Shown here: positions 45,452 through 55,197 of the stretch, piece by piece
Position numbering within the stretch: the first letter of the stretch is position 1
Layout of the letters: the number at the start of each line of letters is the position of its first letter
Origin: Klebsiella electrica
GTDB lineage: Bacteria > Pseudomonadota > Gammaproteobacteria > Enterobacterales > Enterobacteriaceae
Reading direction: 5' to 3'
Assembly (NCBI RefSeq): GCF_006711645.1
Contig: NZ_CP041250.1
Location: 19,989 to 83,988, forward strand
DNA: 64,000 nt
Program-made: the position numbers and the translations under genes
Notes under the pieces: generated by a model
Databases searched by the model: none
What the model was told of the DNA's origin: nothing
What the model saw: only the letters and a program-made list of their open reading frames with translations

Positions 45452-47461
45452 TCAGGCGGCGCAAGCCGTGTTGTCTTCGTTATCAGCATCGGTATCGGGC
45501 GTCGTTGTCGAACCCGATTTTTTCGTATCCCGTGGCTGCATCCAGCCTGGTACCCAGCGGGTGTCTGACAGAGAACGCTCTGCAAGGATCGCCGCATCTC
45601 CCTTTTTCAGCTTCGCCGCTTCGACGGCGACTGAATCCAGCCCAGCTTCCTGTAACGCCTCCACTATCTGGTTTTTACTGAGCAGGCCGAGGAAGTTTTC
45701 AGCAGTGGGCTGCCACCAGTCACGCAAATTGAATCCGATCGCCGTCTCCACCTCATCAAGGTTGCTACGGCTGGTATGCCCATGCTCACGGGTCTGAACC
45801 CCATCAACGGAACAGGCCGTGCAGAACGCCATCAGAGCCATCAAGGTCTGACCGTCCAGTGTGAAAAATGTGGAAAAGTCCTTCTTCCAGCCTTGCGGTA
45901 ACAGGCCTTCAAGACGGTTTTTCTCCTGCATAAGAGTTTGCCACGCCAGACCGTCTTTTCCGGTCGGGGCTTCGCTGACCAACCCACTGTGATGAACATC
46001 CATCCGCATTACAAAGGGGTGACGGGTGGTAAGGCAGTATTCAAATACGCAGGAGCACAGCCGCCAGACCATCAGGGCCACTGCTTTCTGTGGCTGTTGT
46101 ACCAGGGCAGCCTGAACAGCCAGTGTGCGTTCGGAAGACATTTTTTTGAGTAAGGGCAGACTGATCCCTTCTGCGGCATCCGGCTCTTTACGGTCGATCA
46201 CATGCAGATCACGGCTGGTCGCCTGCGTAGCGGCATCCGCCTCCCCGGGCGTTTTAACCTTCTTCTGAATCCCGCGCAAAATGCAAAGCTCACCATTATG
46301 AAGACAGGCTACTACGCCACAGCTTGCCTTCTGTTCGTCAGTCCATTGACGGTGTGCCGCCTGACTTTCTATTTCGTCGATCAGAACCTGAATAGCGGCT
46401 TCATCCTCGTAGGTTTCCGTTGCCGCCTGTGTAGCGTACAACTCGTCGAGTCGTTGCTGTTCGTCCGGTGTGTACTGCGGTTCTGGCACAGGAAGCAGAA
46501 GGTAATTTTCACGATCTTCACCATAGTTCTGCAGTGGGTTTTCCCGCCCTATTGACCATGACCAGTCTTCGTTCAGTTCAATTGCCAGTGCAGCAGTCTC
46601 CAGTTTTTCCATAACCAGACGGTCTACGAGCACGCGATCTGCAGTACCGTCATTCTCCTCCTGGCTAAATAAATCTTCACGAACCACACCACCTGCTGCT
46701 TCGTAGGTTTCTCGACCAATGAAGACAAAGCGAGGATGTGTAACGGAAATTTCCGTTTCTGTAATTACCCGCTTGATGAGATGTGCCGAAACCGTGCTGT
46801 AAGCAGCTTTCACCTGTTCATATACCTGCACCTGACGCGCCTGATCACTTTCCAGACTCAGTGCCTGGCACTGCTCCACATCAAGGGTATTGTTTGCCAG
46901 CAGTTCGAGGATTTCCGGGGCGAGATGAGCCAATTTCAGCATGCGCTGAACGTGGCGACTTCCATACCCCAACTGGTCACCAATCTGCGCCGGGCTTTTC
47001 CCTTGTTCGGAGAGTTTGCGGAATCCGGCAATTTGTTCTGCCGGATGCATGGCCACACGCTGGTTGTTTTCCACCATTGAGGCCACAACCGCGAGTTCGT
47101 CACTAACCCGCTTAACGATCACCTGATACCCGGCATCGATGCGGTTTTCAGTGAGTAATAACTGCAGGGCTGCAAGACGCCGACCACCTGCAGCCACCCC
47201 TGACATACCTTCCGGGAGAGTATGCACAACCAGATTCTGAATCAGACCAATGGTCTCAATGGATTCAGCCAGTTCCCGGACACTCTCAACCGGGTACGGG
47301 ATAGTGCGAACGTTCAGTGGCGATTTAATCAGCGCAGACAGCGGCACCAGTTCAATCTGTGCTGCTTCAAGCGCCTCTTTCAGAGCCGCTGCTTCGGCAG
47401 GTTTGACGTTTTTTTTGCTGGTTTTGACAGATGTTTTTGCTTTAGACTCGGTCACGGACAT
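45452..47461 (-). CDS. Large ParB/Spo0J-family leading-region protein (669 aa)
   Basis: N-terminal ParB domain (S-P-L-N-V-R-T-I-P, then G-L-I-Q-N-L-V-V, A-G-G-R-R-L-A-A-L) at about 40-130, a helix-turn-helix (S-P-A-Q-I-G-D-Q-L-G-Y-G-S-R-H-V-Q-R-M-L) near 155-180, and a long C-terminal region. Homologues lie between ssb and psiB on F-like plasmids. Not the partition ParB here, since StbA/StbB are present; function after transfer unclear. Confidence 0.85.
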   Translation of the reverse strand: MSVTESKAKTSVKTSKKNVKPAEAAALKEALEAAQIELVPLSALIKSPLNVRTIPYPVESVRELAESIETIGLIQNLVVHTLPEGMSGVAAGGRRLAALQLLLTENRIDAGYQVIVKRVSDELAVVASMVENNQRVAMHPAEQIAGFRKLSEQGKSPAQIGDQLGYGSRHVQRMLKLAHLAPEILELLANNTLDVEQCQALSLESDQARQVQVYEQVKAAYSTVSAHLIKRVITETEISVTHPRFVFIGRETYEAAGGVVREDLFSQEENDGTADRVLVDRLVMEKLETAALAIELNEDWSWSIGRENPLQNYGEDRENYLLLPVPEPQYTPDEQQRLDELYATQAATETYEDEAAIQVLIDEIESQAAHRQWTDEQKASCGVVACLHNGELCILRGIQKKVKTPGEADAATQATSRDLHVIDRKEPDAAEGISLPLLKKMSSERTLAVQAALVQQPQKAVALMVWRLCSCVFEYCLTTRHPFVMRMDVHHSGLVSEAPTGKDGLAWQTLMQEKNRLEGLLPQGWKKDFSTFFTLDGQTLMALMAFCTACSVDGVQTREHGHTSRSNLDEVETAIGFNLRDWWQPTAENFLGLLSKNQIVEALQEAGLDSVAVEAAKLKKGDAAILAERSLSDTRWVPGWMQPRDTKKSGSTTTPDTDADNEDNTACAA

Positions 47462-47529
47462 AATTGATACCTCACTGGATTAATGATTGTCTGCCGGGTA
47501 GTCCCCCTACCCGGCGCCTTCTTACTTCA

Positions 47530-47772
47530 TTACTTCGTTTTACGGATGCCATAGAATTCGATGTAGCGGTTGAGCCAGTAGGCGGCCCCTTTTTCAAAAT
47601 TCCACCCCCGCCAAATCATTTCACCGTCTCGACGAACAACCAGCCGGAAATGTGTACCCTGATCGTCTTCAATGGTGACATTCTGAAACTGTTCTGCCAC
47701 CGCTGTGGCTTGTTCGCGTGTGAACGAGCCATCGGCGAGGCACTTAAGTAATGTGTTCGTGTTGTCTGTCAT
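47530..47772 (-). CDS. DUF905-family protein (80 aa)
   Basis: Small leading-region protein ([19 protein letters not shown]) between ssb and the ParB-like gene, as on F. I recall it as DUF905; function unknown. Confidence 0.75.
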   Translation of the reverse strand: MTDNTNTLLKCLADGSFTREQATAVAEQFQNVTIEDDQGTHFRLVVRRDGEMIWRGWNFEKGAAYWLNRYIEFYGIRKTK

Positions 47773-47819
47773 GGTTTTTCTCCTGTAAAAGCCCCTGCAT
47801 CAGAGGCTTTTCTGCGTCA

Positions 47820-48332
47820 TCAAAAGGGGATCTCATCGTCAAAATCGTGACCCGGATCAGGCTGCGAAGGTGGTTGCTGCGGAGCAGTGTTAGATTTTTT
47901 ACCTGCAGCCTTACCTTTCCCTTTCGCTGCACCGGAGGTGGCAGGAGGTGGCGTTTGCGGATCAGATTGAGGCTGACTTTCACGGCGGCCGCCCAGCATC
48001 TGCATGGTGCCCCCAACGTTAACCACAACTTCTGTAACGTACTTCTCCAGACCAGATTGATCAGTCCACTTGCGGCTACGTAACTGACCTTCGATATAGA
48101 CCTGAGCACCTTTACGCAGATATTCCCCGGCCACTTCGGCCAGTTTTCCAAACACAACAACACGGTGCCATTCAGTGTTTTCGCGCATTTGTCCATCCTG
48201 TTTGTCACGCCATGTTTCTGACGTGGCCAGGGTGAAATTAGCCACTGCGCCACCGGAAGGCAGATAACGAACTTCGGGATCTTGTCCGAGATAACCGACA
48301 AGAATGACTTTATTGACGCCACGTGTTGCCAT
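47820..48332 (-). CDS. ssb: Single-stranded DNA-binding protein (170 aa)
   Basis: OB-fold ([43 protein letters not shown]) and acidic tip D-F-D-D-E-I-P-F that recruits replication proteins. Linker proline-rich. ATG at 48332; the longer frame runs back into the upstream repeat. Plasmid SSB coats incoming strand and supports PsiB action. Confidence 0.97.
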   Translation of the reverse strand: MATRGVNKVILVGYLGQDPEVRYLPSGGAVANFTLATSETWRDKQDGQMRENTEWHRVVVFGKLAEVAGEYLRKGAQVYIEGQLRSRKWTDQSGLEKYVTEVVVNVGGTMQMLGGRRESQPQSDPQTPPPATSGAAKGKGKAAGKKSNTAPQQPPSQPDPGHDFDDEIPF

Positions 48333-48368
48333 AATGAATCTCCTTAATCTGTTGTTTTGCCTTTTAAA

Positions 48369-49020
48369 ACCATCACCCGTTGAGTTGCCGGGGCCGCGGT
48401 TTTGACTTTGTGCGGGGACCTGCTGAACCTGCCCCCTGGATATAACCTTCACCCGTTTGAGAGCCGTTCGCCGCAAGGGCGTAAACGAGCACGGCCCGGT
48501 GCAGATGTCCGGGGGTGAGCGGGAAATTTTTTTCGGCCTAATGAAGCGGCAGCGGAATGGCCGGGGAAAATTTATTGCGAAAGGCCCTGCCGTCCCCTGG
48601 ACAGCAGGACGGGTTGTGCTTGTCTCAGCCCCGGCGAATGGACTCAAACGGGTGATACGGGTACCAGGGGAAAGGAGCAGGCACCCGCCGCAACGACGGA
48701 ACGCGCGGGCGCGAAACGGCGTTGCCCCGCAGAGTGCCGGCAGTCCTTCGCCGGCACGGTGAAAGCGGCGCGACCGGGACGGTCGCAGCAAGCGCTGCCG
48801 TTGACCTTGACGTCAGACATCAGACACTAGCCGTCAGGCCCGAAACCGCTTGCGGGTTCGGCGGAGCTTACCGCGTCTTTTCGCGGTTAGCGGAGTGTGG
48901 CTCGACGACCGGACAGCGCAGCTGGCCGGGAGCCGAAGGTGTCCAGTATGGGTGTGCTTTTAAAGCCTTTAAGGGTTAAAAAGAGACATCACAGCAGGGA
49001 GAAGAAGAGGAAGCAGGCAA
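48369..49020 (-). promoter_or_regulatory. Leading-region repeat copy 2 (Frpo/ssi-like), full length
   Basis: About 650 bp, near-identical to 51,757-52,410, same orientation, and 37 bp upstream of ssb. Contains the AAATTT..GGCC / GGCC..AAATTT hairpin region. In F and ColIb such repeats before ssb and other early genes fold in single-stranded DNA and serve as promoters. Confidence 0.75.
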
Positions 49021-49162
49021 ACAGCAGGCAGCAAACAGGGAAGACGCGGAAAGGAAATGCGGGCGGCGCGTCAGCGCGGCCCGGTTTTCCCGGCGCCGCA
49101 GGCGCGCGGTCTTTCGAGGCGAGGCCAGACGGGGACAGGTGCCCCGCCGGCTTAACGTGCCA

Positions 49163-49726
49163 TCAGACGGTAATTCTGAGAATGGCGGTCGCTACCTGGG
49201 TATACGTGAATGTTCCCCGTGGCAACGGCTCCCAGACGTCCGCCAGGGACTCCAGCGCCTTTTGCTGACGCGGCCCGTCCAGACATATGCCCGTCAGAAT
49301 CCCGCCAGGCTCAAGCAGAGTTAATGCCCGCCGGATATGCCGGATATCATCACCGCGATGAAACGGCGGATTCATGATAATTCGGGTATACCGGCGCTCC
49401 GGATGATATTCGAGAAAATCTCCGCACCAGATCCGGACCTCCGGGAAATGCGCCTGCAGGTGACGGGCTAACCCGGCGTGCAGCTCCACGGCGTCACACT
49501 TCGCCCGGGGGACTGCATCCCTGATCGCCTGCAGTATGGCGCCCGTTCCGGCACTGGGTTCCAGTATGCGATCGGTTTCCCGGACATCAGCCAGCTCAAC
49601 CAACCGGCGACATTCCGGGGAGGGGGTGACAAAAAGTTGCGAGCTACCCTGAATTTCAGCGACAGGGGCGCGCCCTTCCAGTTTGACCCGCATCGCCTGA
49701 ATACGGTGTTTAAGGTCATGATGCAT
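49163..49726 (-). CDS. Class I SAM-dependent methyltransferase (187 aa)
   Basis: SAM motif I L-E-P-S-A-G-T-G-A-I-L near 56 and catalytic N-P-P-F near 119, the form used by N6-adenine and related N-methylases; H-H-D-L-K-H-R start after GGGAG. No target-recognition domain is obvious, so it may modify DNA or RNA. Sits among anti-restriction genes of the leading region. Confidence 0.8.
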   Translation of the reverse strand: MHHDLKHRIQAMRVKLEGRAPVAEIQGSSQLFVTPSPECRRLVELADVRETDRILEPSAGTGAILQAIRDAVPRAKCDAVELHAGLARHLQAHFPEVRIWCGDFLEYHPERRYTRIIMNPPFHRGDDIRHIRRALTLLEPGGILTGICLDGPRQQKALESLADVWEPLPRGTFTYTQVATAILRITV

Positions 49727-49773
49727 GAATGTACTCCCTGACCTCCCCGGCAAGATGCCGGGGAGCCTTCCTG

Positions 49774-51129
49774 CTATTTTTTCGGAATTTCAACGGTTTT
49801 CATGTCTGTGATATACACATTCACGAGCGTACAACCGTGCGTCATGCACCGGCGGAAGCGGTAGGCGCCGTGTGTTTCGGTTTCTGCAGCACCCCGCACG
49901 CCTTTATAATCAGCGGGTAATTTCGCCCACTCGGCTTTTGTCATTTCCCGGAACCCTTCCCCCGGATAATTGACGATCGGTGGGCGCTTCGCCGCTTTCT
50001 TCGCGTCGCTGGCTTCCTCCGCTGTCGGGGCTTTGTAGTCCGTGATACGGTCGGGCGTGAGTTTCATCGTGCCGCTGTAGCCCAGAAAGCGATAACCGGG
50101 CGTTTCGACTGAACTCACCTCCCCCTTACTCCGGTTAACCCGGAGAATGGTTAACCATTCTCCCCGGCTCAGTACCTGCCCGCCTGGTTCAAATTCCTGT
50201 GTTCGGGTGACAACGCCACCGTTTTCATTGAGCATCGCGCGTTCGTAGGCCAGGCGGTTCTGGTAATGATTAACCCAGCGCTGTTGGTGGTTAATCGTGC
50301 GCTCATGACAGCGGATCGCAATATCACGCGCCTGTTCAAAAGTAATGATCTCCTCAGACAGGGCAGAATGGAGAGACATCGAGCCCTCATACTGGCTTTT
50401 CTCTGCCGGGCGGGGGTATTTGTCGAGCGTGAAGCAGGCATAAATATGGTCATAATTACTGACCAGTAACGCCATTTTCAGATCGAGCGTCTGCGCACGC
50501 CACATCGTCATATACTTTTCAGACCGGGCAATGTGCTTTTGGGACTTGCGTAATTCCGCCTCGATTTTTTTGATACGGCGGTAACGCACATCCGGACGCT
50601 CCTTGTATTTCGCGTGCCGCAGAGAGGCCTGCGCGCGCTGTTCCCAGTATTCGGCGCGCTCGAACAGCATCACCGCACGTTTCATGCCGTTCTCAATTTT
50701 CTGCGCATGCCGGCGCGCGCGGCGCTCGCTGTGGTGGCCTACCAGGATCGGCTGTCCCAGCGGGACAGCCGATGCCAGCGAATCAACATGCGCAAGCGCC
50801 TGCTCCGATTCAACCGCCCGCCGGTCACTGTAGTCACTGAACCGCCCGGCGCGCTGCTCCTGGCGATCAAACAGGGTGCTGTCCTCGTCCTCGATATCAC
50901 CGGCGAGGGAAAGCAGGACATCCTCCCGCCCCGGCGTCCAGGCTGGCGCCACAAAAAGTTCCTGTTTGGGCGCCCAGCGAAAGCCTGCTTTGTTGATCAG
51001 GGAATACGTTTCTTCATCGAGCCGTAATGATGCGTAAAGTCGCAATTTATTATCATCGGGTGAATAGGTTGCCCGGTAAGTCTGGCCTGCGGTGTTTTCC
51101 GTCATGATCTGTGCGGTAGTCGGTGCCAT
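49774..51129 (-). CDS. DUF3560-type leading-region protein (451 aa)
   Basis: An N-terminal domain of about 70 residues (Y-R-A-T-Y-S-P-D-D-N-K-L-R-L-Y, F-R-W-A-P-K-Q-E-L-F-V-A-P) followed by a charged helical region (90-230) and a C-terminal part. Matches DUF3560 as I recall it. Common in F-type leading regions; function not established. Confidence 0.75.
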   Translation of the reverse strand: MAPTTAQIMTENTAGQTYRATYSPDDNKLRLYASLRLDEETYSLINKAGFRWAPKQELFVAPAWTPGREDVLLSLAGDIEDEDSTLFDRQEQRAGRFSDYSDRRAVESEQALAHVDSLASAVPLGQPILVGHHSERRARRHAQKIENGMKRAVMLFERAEYWEQRAQASLRHAKYKERPDVRYRRIKKIEAELRKSQKHIARSEKYMTMWRAQTLDLKMALLVSNYDHIYACFTLDKYPRPAEKSQYEGSMSLHSALSEEIITFEQARDIAIRCHERTINHQQRWVNHYQNRLAYERAMLNENGGVVTRTQEFEPGGQVLSRGEWLTILRVNRSKGEVSSVETPGYRFLGYSGTMKLTPDRITDYKAPTAEEASDAKKAAKRPPIVNYPGEGFREMTKAEWAKLPADYKGVRGAAETETHGAYRFRRCMTHGCTLVNVYITDMKTVEIPKK

Positions 51130-51180
51130 TGTGTTTTCTCCTTCCTGCAGTTGCCGCCCCTCGCGGGGCGGCTCACCTCA

Positions 51181-51411
51181 TCAGTTAAATGCGCGTTTCA
51201 GTTCCAGCGTGCGGAGTACCTGCCCGAGGGCGGTATTTTTCATCGCGGGGATGTGGACACCGCGCCCTTTGCGGTGACTTCTGGCGATATGACGCCCGAA
51301 AGCTCTGAGAGCGGGATCAATCTCCGGTGCGGTGATATCTGCGCGCAGAATGCGCGAATGACGACGGGGCTTTACAGCGCCTGCGGAAGGTGAAAAAATA
51401 GAAACGATCAT
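51181..51411 (-). CDS. Small basic hypothetical protein (76 aa)
   Basis: Arginine-rich (R-R-H-S-R-I-L-R, R-S-H-R-K-G-R-G), good AAGGAG upstream of the ATG, packed between leading-region genes. Not recognised. Confidence 0.6.
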   Translation of the reverse strand: MIVSIFSPSAGAVKPRRHSRILRADITAPEIDPALRAFGRHIARSHRKGRGVHIPAMKNTALGQVLRTLELKRAFN

Positions 51412-51502
51412 AGAGTTGACTCCTTATGGTAGTTAACGAAGCCGGAAAAACCGTTCGTGCGATTTTTACGGCGTGGGAGAAGCAGGGTTTACCCTGCTTT
51501 TT

Positions 51503-51730
51503 TCATATCTGCGGTTTGCTTCCCGCTTCTTCTTCCTCCTTCTTAAGCTGATCGGTAATGTCTTCCGGTTCGCCCAGAAACCAGCCTTTGACGGGTTTAC
51601 AGCGTTCAATAAACGCTTTTATCGCCCGTTTTCCGGTCGTGGCCTGCACCCGGGTAAACATCGGCAGATTGCCGCTGGCATTGCTTCCCAGAAATGCGAT
51701 CCGATACGTTCGCAATGAAGGATCCTGCAT
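51503..51730 (-). CDS. Small hypothetical protein (75 aa)
   Basis: Starts 27 bp after repeat copy 3 with AGGAAA upstream; contains R-V-Q-A-T-T-G-K-R-A-I-K and an acidic lysine/glutamate tail. Probably the first gene expressed from that repeat. Not recognised. Confidence 0.65.
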   Translation of the reverse strand: MQDPSLRTYRIAFLGSNASGNLPMFTRVQATTGKRAIKAFIERCKPVKGWFLGEPEDITDQLKKEEEEAGSKPQI

Positions 51731-51756
51731 TTTTCTTTTTCCTGATTTTTAAAGAA

Positions 51757-52410
51757 CATCACCCGTTGAGTTGCCGGGGCCGCGGTTTTGACTTTGTGCG
51801 GGGACCTGCTGAACCTGCCCCCTGGTATTAACTTCACCCGTTTGAGAGCCGTTCGCCGCGAGGGCGTAAACGAGCACGGCCCGGTGCAGATGTCCGGGGG
51901 TGAGCGGGAAATTTTTTTCGGTCTAATGAAGCGCAGCGGAATGGCCGGGAAAAATTTATTGCGAAAGGCTCTGCCGTCCCCTGGACAGCAAGACGGGTTG
52001 TGCTTGTCTCAGCCCCGGCGAATGGACTCAAACGGGTGATACGGGTACCAGGGGAAAGGAGCAGGCACCCGCCGCAACGACGAAGAGCGCGGGCGCGAAA
52101 CGGCGTTGCCCCGCAGAGTGCCGGCAGTCCTTCGCCGGCACGGTGAAAGCGGCGCGGCCGGAACGGTCGCAGCAAGCGCTGCCGTTGACCCTGACCTCAG
52201 ACATCAGACACTAGCCGCCAGGCCCGAAACCGCGTAGCGGGTTCGGCGGAGCTTACCGCGTCTTTTCGCGGTTAGCGGAGTGTGGCTCGACGACCGGACA
52301 GCGCAGCTGGCCGGGAGCCGAAGGTGTCCAGTATGGGTGTGCTTTTAAAGCCTTTAAGGGTTAAAAAGAGACATCACAGCAGGAAGAAGAAGAGAAAGCA
52401 GACAGACAGC
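51757..52410 (-). promoter_or_regulatory. Leading-region repeat copy 3 (Frpo/ssi-like), full length
   Basis: Direct repeat of 48,369-49,020 with a few differences; same hairpin region. Upstream of a run of minus-strand leading genes (51730 down to 49163). Homology between copies 2 and 3 could also drive a 3.4-kb deletion that removes the genes between. Confidence 0.75.
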
Positions 52411-52511
52411 AGGGATCAAACCGGAAACGTAAGGATGCAGGCTGGAGAGAATATGTTTTTCATGCCGCCGGAAAGTAGCCATGATAAACCGGCGGCATAC
52501 CAGACGGGGCG

Positions 52512-52829
52512 TCAGGAACGGAGCTTATTTTCCTTCCTGAACTGCGCAACGCTATACCAGATTGAAGCCAGGAAAGCGAAAACGGTGATCAGAACACGAA
52601 ATTCGTCACCCGGCTCTTTCCCCTTCAGCATCAGCGTTATGATGATGCCGGCAACGATAATCCACGCAATACCACTCCAGAGGCGCAGCTTATCCGCCAC
52701 GACATTAATCAGAACAAAAGCAACGGCCAGGATAGCCCCCCACAGAGCCGGAACAGGCTGAAACGGAATAAAAAACAGGTTAATACCGGTTAAAAGCGTC
52801 ACGGCAGCAAACATCAGAGACATACGCAC
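52512..52829 (-). CDS. Small membrane protein (105 aa)
   Basis: Three to four membrane helices (L-M-F-A-A-V-T-L-L, W-G-A-I-L-A-V-A-F-V-L-I, I-A-W-I-I-V-A-G-I-I-I). Starts at GTG 52829 or ATG 52823. Not recognised. Confidence 0.6.
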   Translation of the reverse strand: MRMSLMFAAVTLLTGINLFFIPFQPVPALWGAILAVAFVLINVVADKLRLWSGIAWIIVAGIIITLMLKGKEPGDEFRVLITVFAFLASIWYSVAQFRKENKLRS

Positions 52830-52863
52830 AGATTACCCTCTCTGGACACACTGAGTAAGAAAA

Positions 52864-53118
52864 TCAATTCTGCTGATCCTCGCCCGGTTTATTATATTCG
52901 GGCGCATTTGCGCGCGGCAGCTGCTGACTGTTCAGTCGATGTACGCGGAGCCGTTCATGGAAATATTCGCGCAGGTGTTCAGGCTGTTCCCGTTCAACAA
53001 GTTCCGGCACGACGGGCTTGTTCATGCGCTCCTGCCAGGCAACAGCAGCAGCCACCTTATCGACGGCAACTTTATCCTGCTCCTCCTTTGAAAAAGAGGC
53101 GATATTCCACTTTGACAT
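52864..53118 (-). CDS. Small hypothetical protein (84 aa)
   Basis: Soluble, charged and helical (S-K-E-E-Q-D-K-V-A-V-D-K-V, H-L-R-E-Y-F-H-E-R-L-R-V-H). Looks like the conserved small proteins of F-type leading regions; family not named. Confidence 0.6.
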   Translation of the reverse strand: MSKWNIASFSKEEQDKVAVDKVAAAVAWQERMNKPVVPELVEREQPEHLREYFHERLRVHRLNSQQLPRANAPEYNKPGEDQQN

Positions 53119-53305
53119 ATGCTTTACCGGTCTGCTTTACAGGAAGATATCCCTGATAATACGCGAATTCCGGGGCAACAGCGACTGACAACGGAGAGGA
53201 GAGTGCGCGGCGCCGGAGGCGCGGCGACGTCTCTCTCCGGCAGGCGCAGCCTGCCCGGGTTTTCGCGCGGCCGGAAGCGGCAGAGGTTCCCCCCTGCCCT
53301 GTGAT

Positions 53306-53497
53306 TTATCGTGCCTTTCCCCCCTGAAGAATGAAATGGCCGCCAATATAGACGGCACACTGACAGGTCATGTATTCGCAGATTTCATCCATCACCTGCG
53401 CAGTGGTCAGTTCCCGCTGACCGGCATCGCGGCGGCGGGCATTAATCAGGGCTTTGTACTGTCGCAGGATATCGCGGCTTTGTGGTGCAAGTTTCAT
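53306..53497 (-). CDS. Small hypothetical protein (63 aa)
   Basis: Helical, with two cysteines (Y-M-T-C-Q-C-A-V-Y). GGAGAAAG precedes the ATG. Directly downstream of ardA and likely co-transcribed. Confidence 0.6.
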   Translation of the reverse strand: MKLAPQSRDILRQYKALINARRRDAGQRELTTAQVMDEICEYMTCQCAVYIGGHFILQGGKAR

Positions 53498-53539
53498 GTG
53501 CTTTCTCCTTAACCGGCGGGCTTCCCCGCCGGATAGTAA

Positions 53540-54046
53540 TCAGTTGCTGAATACATAGCCTTCATGGAAGACATAGCCGCTGCTGAACAGATCCCGCGCG
53601 TAAGCCTCATAATCGAAATAGACGCGCAGGGATTCAGGCACCTCGTTTAACAGGCCGTGATCCTCCACAAAGCCATAAGCAAAATCCTCCTCGCTTTCAG
53701 CCTCGCCACAATACGCCTCATCAAAGGCGTCATAGTCGCACTCGCCGGTATAGTCCGCCCAGGCCACAAACGCGGCAGCGCGTCCTTCGTCCTGCGCCTG
53801 CCGGAATGCCTCGATAAACGCCCACTTAACAGAGGATTCAGAGGCAAACTGAGACGGGATCCCTTCCCAGTCCTGAAACATAAACTCGGGGTCATCCTCG
53901 GCGGCATGCAACGCCCGGCAGGCGTCATAAAATTCGTCTTCGTCGTCGAAGTCGGTTAAATCAAACCATTTGCCAAAAATACTGCCGCCGTTGTACTGGT
54001 GATATGTGCCCACGTAGACGGCCGGAACGGTTACTGATGAAGTCAT
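53540..54046 (-). CDS. ardA: ArdA anti-restriction protein, DNA mimic (168 aa)
   Basis: Highly acidic (D-L-T-D-F-D-D-E-D-E-F-Y-D, A-D-Y-T-G-E-C-D-Y-D-A-F) with the ArdA start V-Y-V-G-T-Y-H-Q-Y-N. It mimics bent B-DNA and blocks type I restriction enzymes as the plasmid enters. Leading-region gene in the transferable-strand orientation. Confidence 0.95.
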   Translation of the reverse strand: MTSSVTVPAVYVGTYHQYNGGSIFGKWFDLTDFDDEDEFYDACRALHAAEDDPEFMFQDWEGIPSQFASESSVKWAFIEAFRQAQDEGRAAAFVAWADYTGECDYDAFDEAYCGEAESEEDFAYGFVEDHGLLNEVPESLRVYFDYEAYARDLFSSGYVFHEGYVFSN

Positions 54047-54088
54047 TTTTGTCTCCCTGCGGGGCGGTGTAACCGCCCCGGTCGTTAA

Positions 54089-54517
54089 TCAGTCCAGCGC
54101 GGCGTAAATAGCACTGCATTCGGGGTGAAAGGTGATGTGATTCCAGAGCTGGGCATCACGCAGCATATAAAGGCGAGTCAGCGCCGGGTTACTGCTGTCA
54201 TGATGGGCCGCCAGACGGCGATTAATCGCCAGGCTGGTCAGAATAATGCCCGCCGCGTCGGCGCTGACAGTGCGATCAAACCAGTTTTCGCTACTGACCA
54301 GATGTACCCGGCCACAATCCGGCATCATGTAGCCGCCCCCCTCCGGCAGGCGAATAAAATGCCAGAAGCCGCCCTCATATTCGGGCATCCATTTTTTGGC
54401 CAGAGCGTACACCTGTAATTCCGCGAGCATGAAATCCGTGCCGAACAGGTACGGCATAAAAGACAGGCGGTCGGACTCCTCAACATTCAGGACCGGGCAT
54501 GTATTCACATACTGCAT
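54089..54517 (-). CDS. klcA: KlcA/ArdB-family anti-restriction protein (142 aa)
   Basis: Start at M-Q-Y-V-N-T-C; conserved L-S-F-M-P-Y-L-F-G, Y-E-G-G-F-W-H-F-I and L-R-D-A-Q-L-W-N-H. Inhibits type I restriction in vivo by a mechanism unlike ArdA. The longer upstream frame is not part of the family. Confidence 0.93.
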   Translation of the reverse strand: MQYVNTCPVLNVEESDRLSFMPYLFGTDFMLAELQVYALAKKWMPEYEGGFWHFIRLPEGGGYMMPDCGRVHLVSSENWFDRTVSADAAGIILTSLAINRRLAAHHDSSNPALTRLYMLRDAQLWNHITFHPECSAIYAALD

Positions 54518-55197
54518 GGATAAACCTCCGTAATCACATAGACTGCGGCACCGGGTTGTGCCGTGCCGACACGACAGCCCGGCGGAAAGCGGAAGATGCA
54601 GGGGCGACACCGGAGGCCGCAGCGCAGATATAGCGCGAAGCTGGTCTGGACGGTTTTCGAGCGAAACCTGAGCGAGAAAACGACGGGAAGAACGGCGAGC
54701 ATCATAAAAAACCTGCGACCGGGCGAGGATGGCGGCGTCAGCGCACCCTTGCATCTGCAGCGGCCGGGCTAAAGTGAAGGCACGGCACTACCCGTCGCGA
54801 TGCAGGAGGTTGAATACAGGGTTTCTCTCCCCCGTTTTTCGACCACCGGGAGAAAAGCGGAAGCAGATGTCGCAACGCGACAGACGCAGTAATAAGGCCA
54901 CGGACCGGAGGGATGGGGCCGGGTGAAGCGGAGCCGGCGGCAACGGCAAGCCGGCGACTGCCTTATCCGGGGATGGCGGCGCCAGCGAACTCCAGCCTCT
55001 GCGGCTGCCGGGCTACAGTGAAGGCACGGCACAGCCAGCACACGGCACGGCGATAACAGAGGGTTGTGTTCACCCAAAAGGCCCGGAAACCGGGCCGGGT
55101 GGACGCGGAGCCGGCACGGCGACATCCTTATCGCACCACACCTCCTGTGCCGGCAGGCTGACAAGGGAGGGTCCCCCTCCCCTGACGCTCCGGGCTG
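54518..55197. other. GC-rich intergenic stretch with direct repeats
   Basis: No gene. Two related units of about 60 bp, beginning GATGGCGGCG and ending GTGAAGGCACGGCAC, lie near 54,729 and 54,972. Other GCCGG-rich short repeats. Resembles other leading-region spacers and may hold a fold-back promoter for klcA. Confidence 0.5.
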
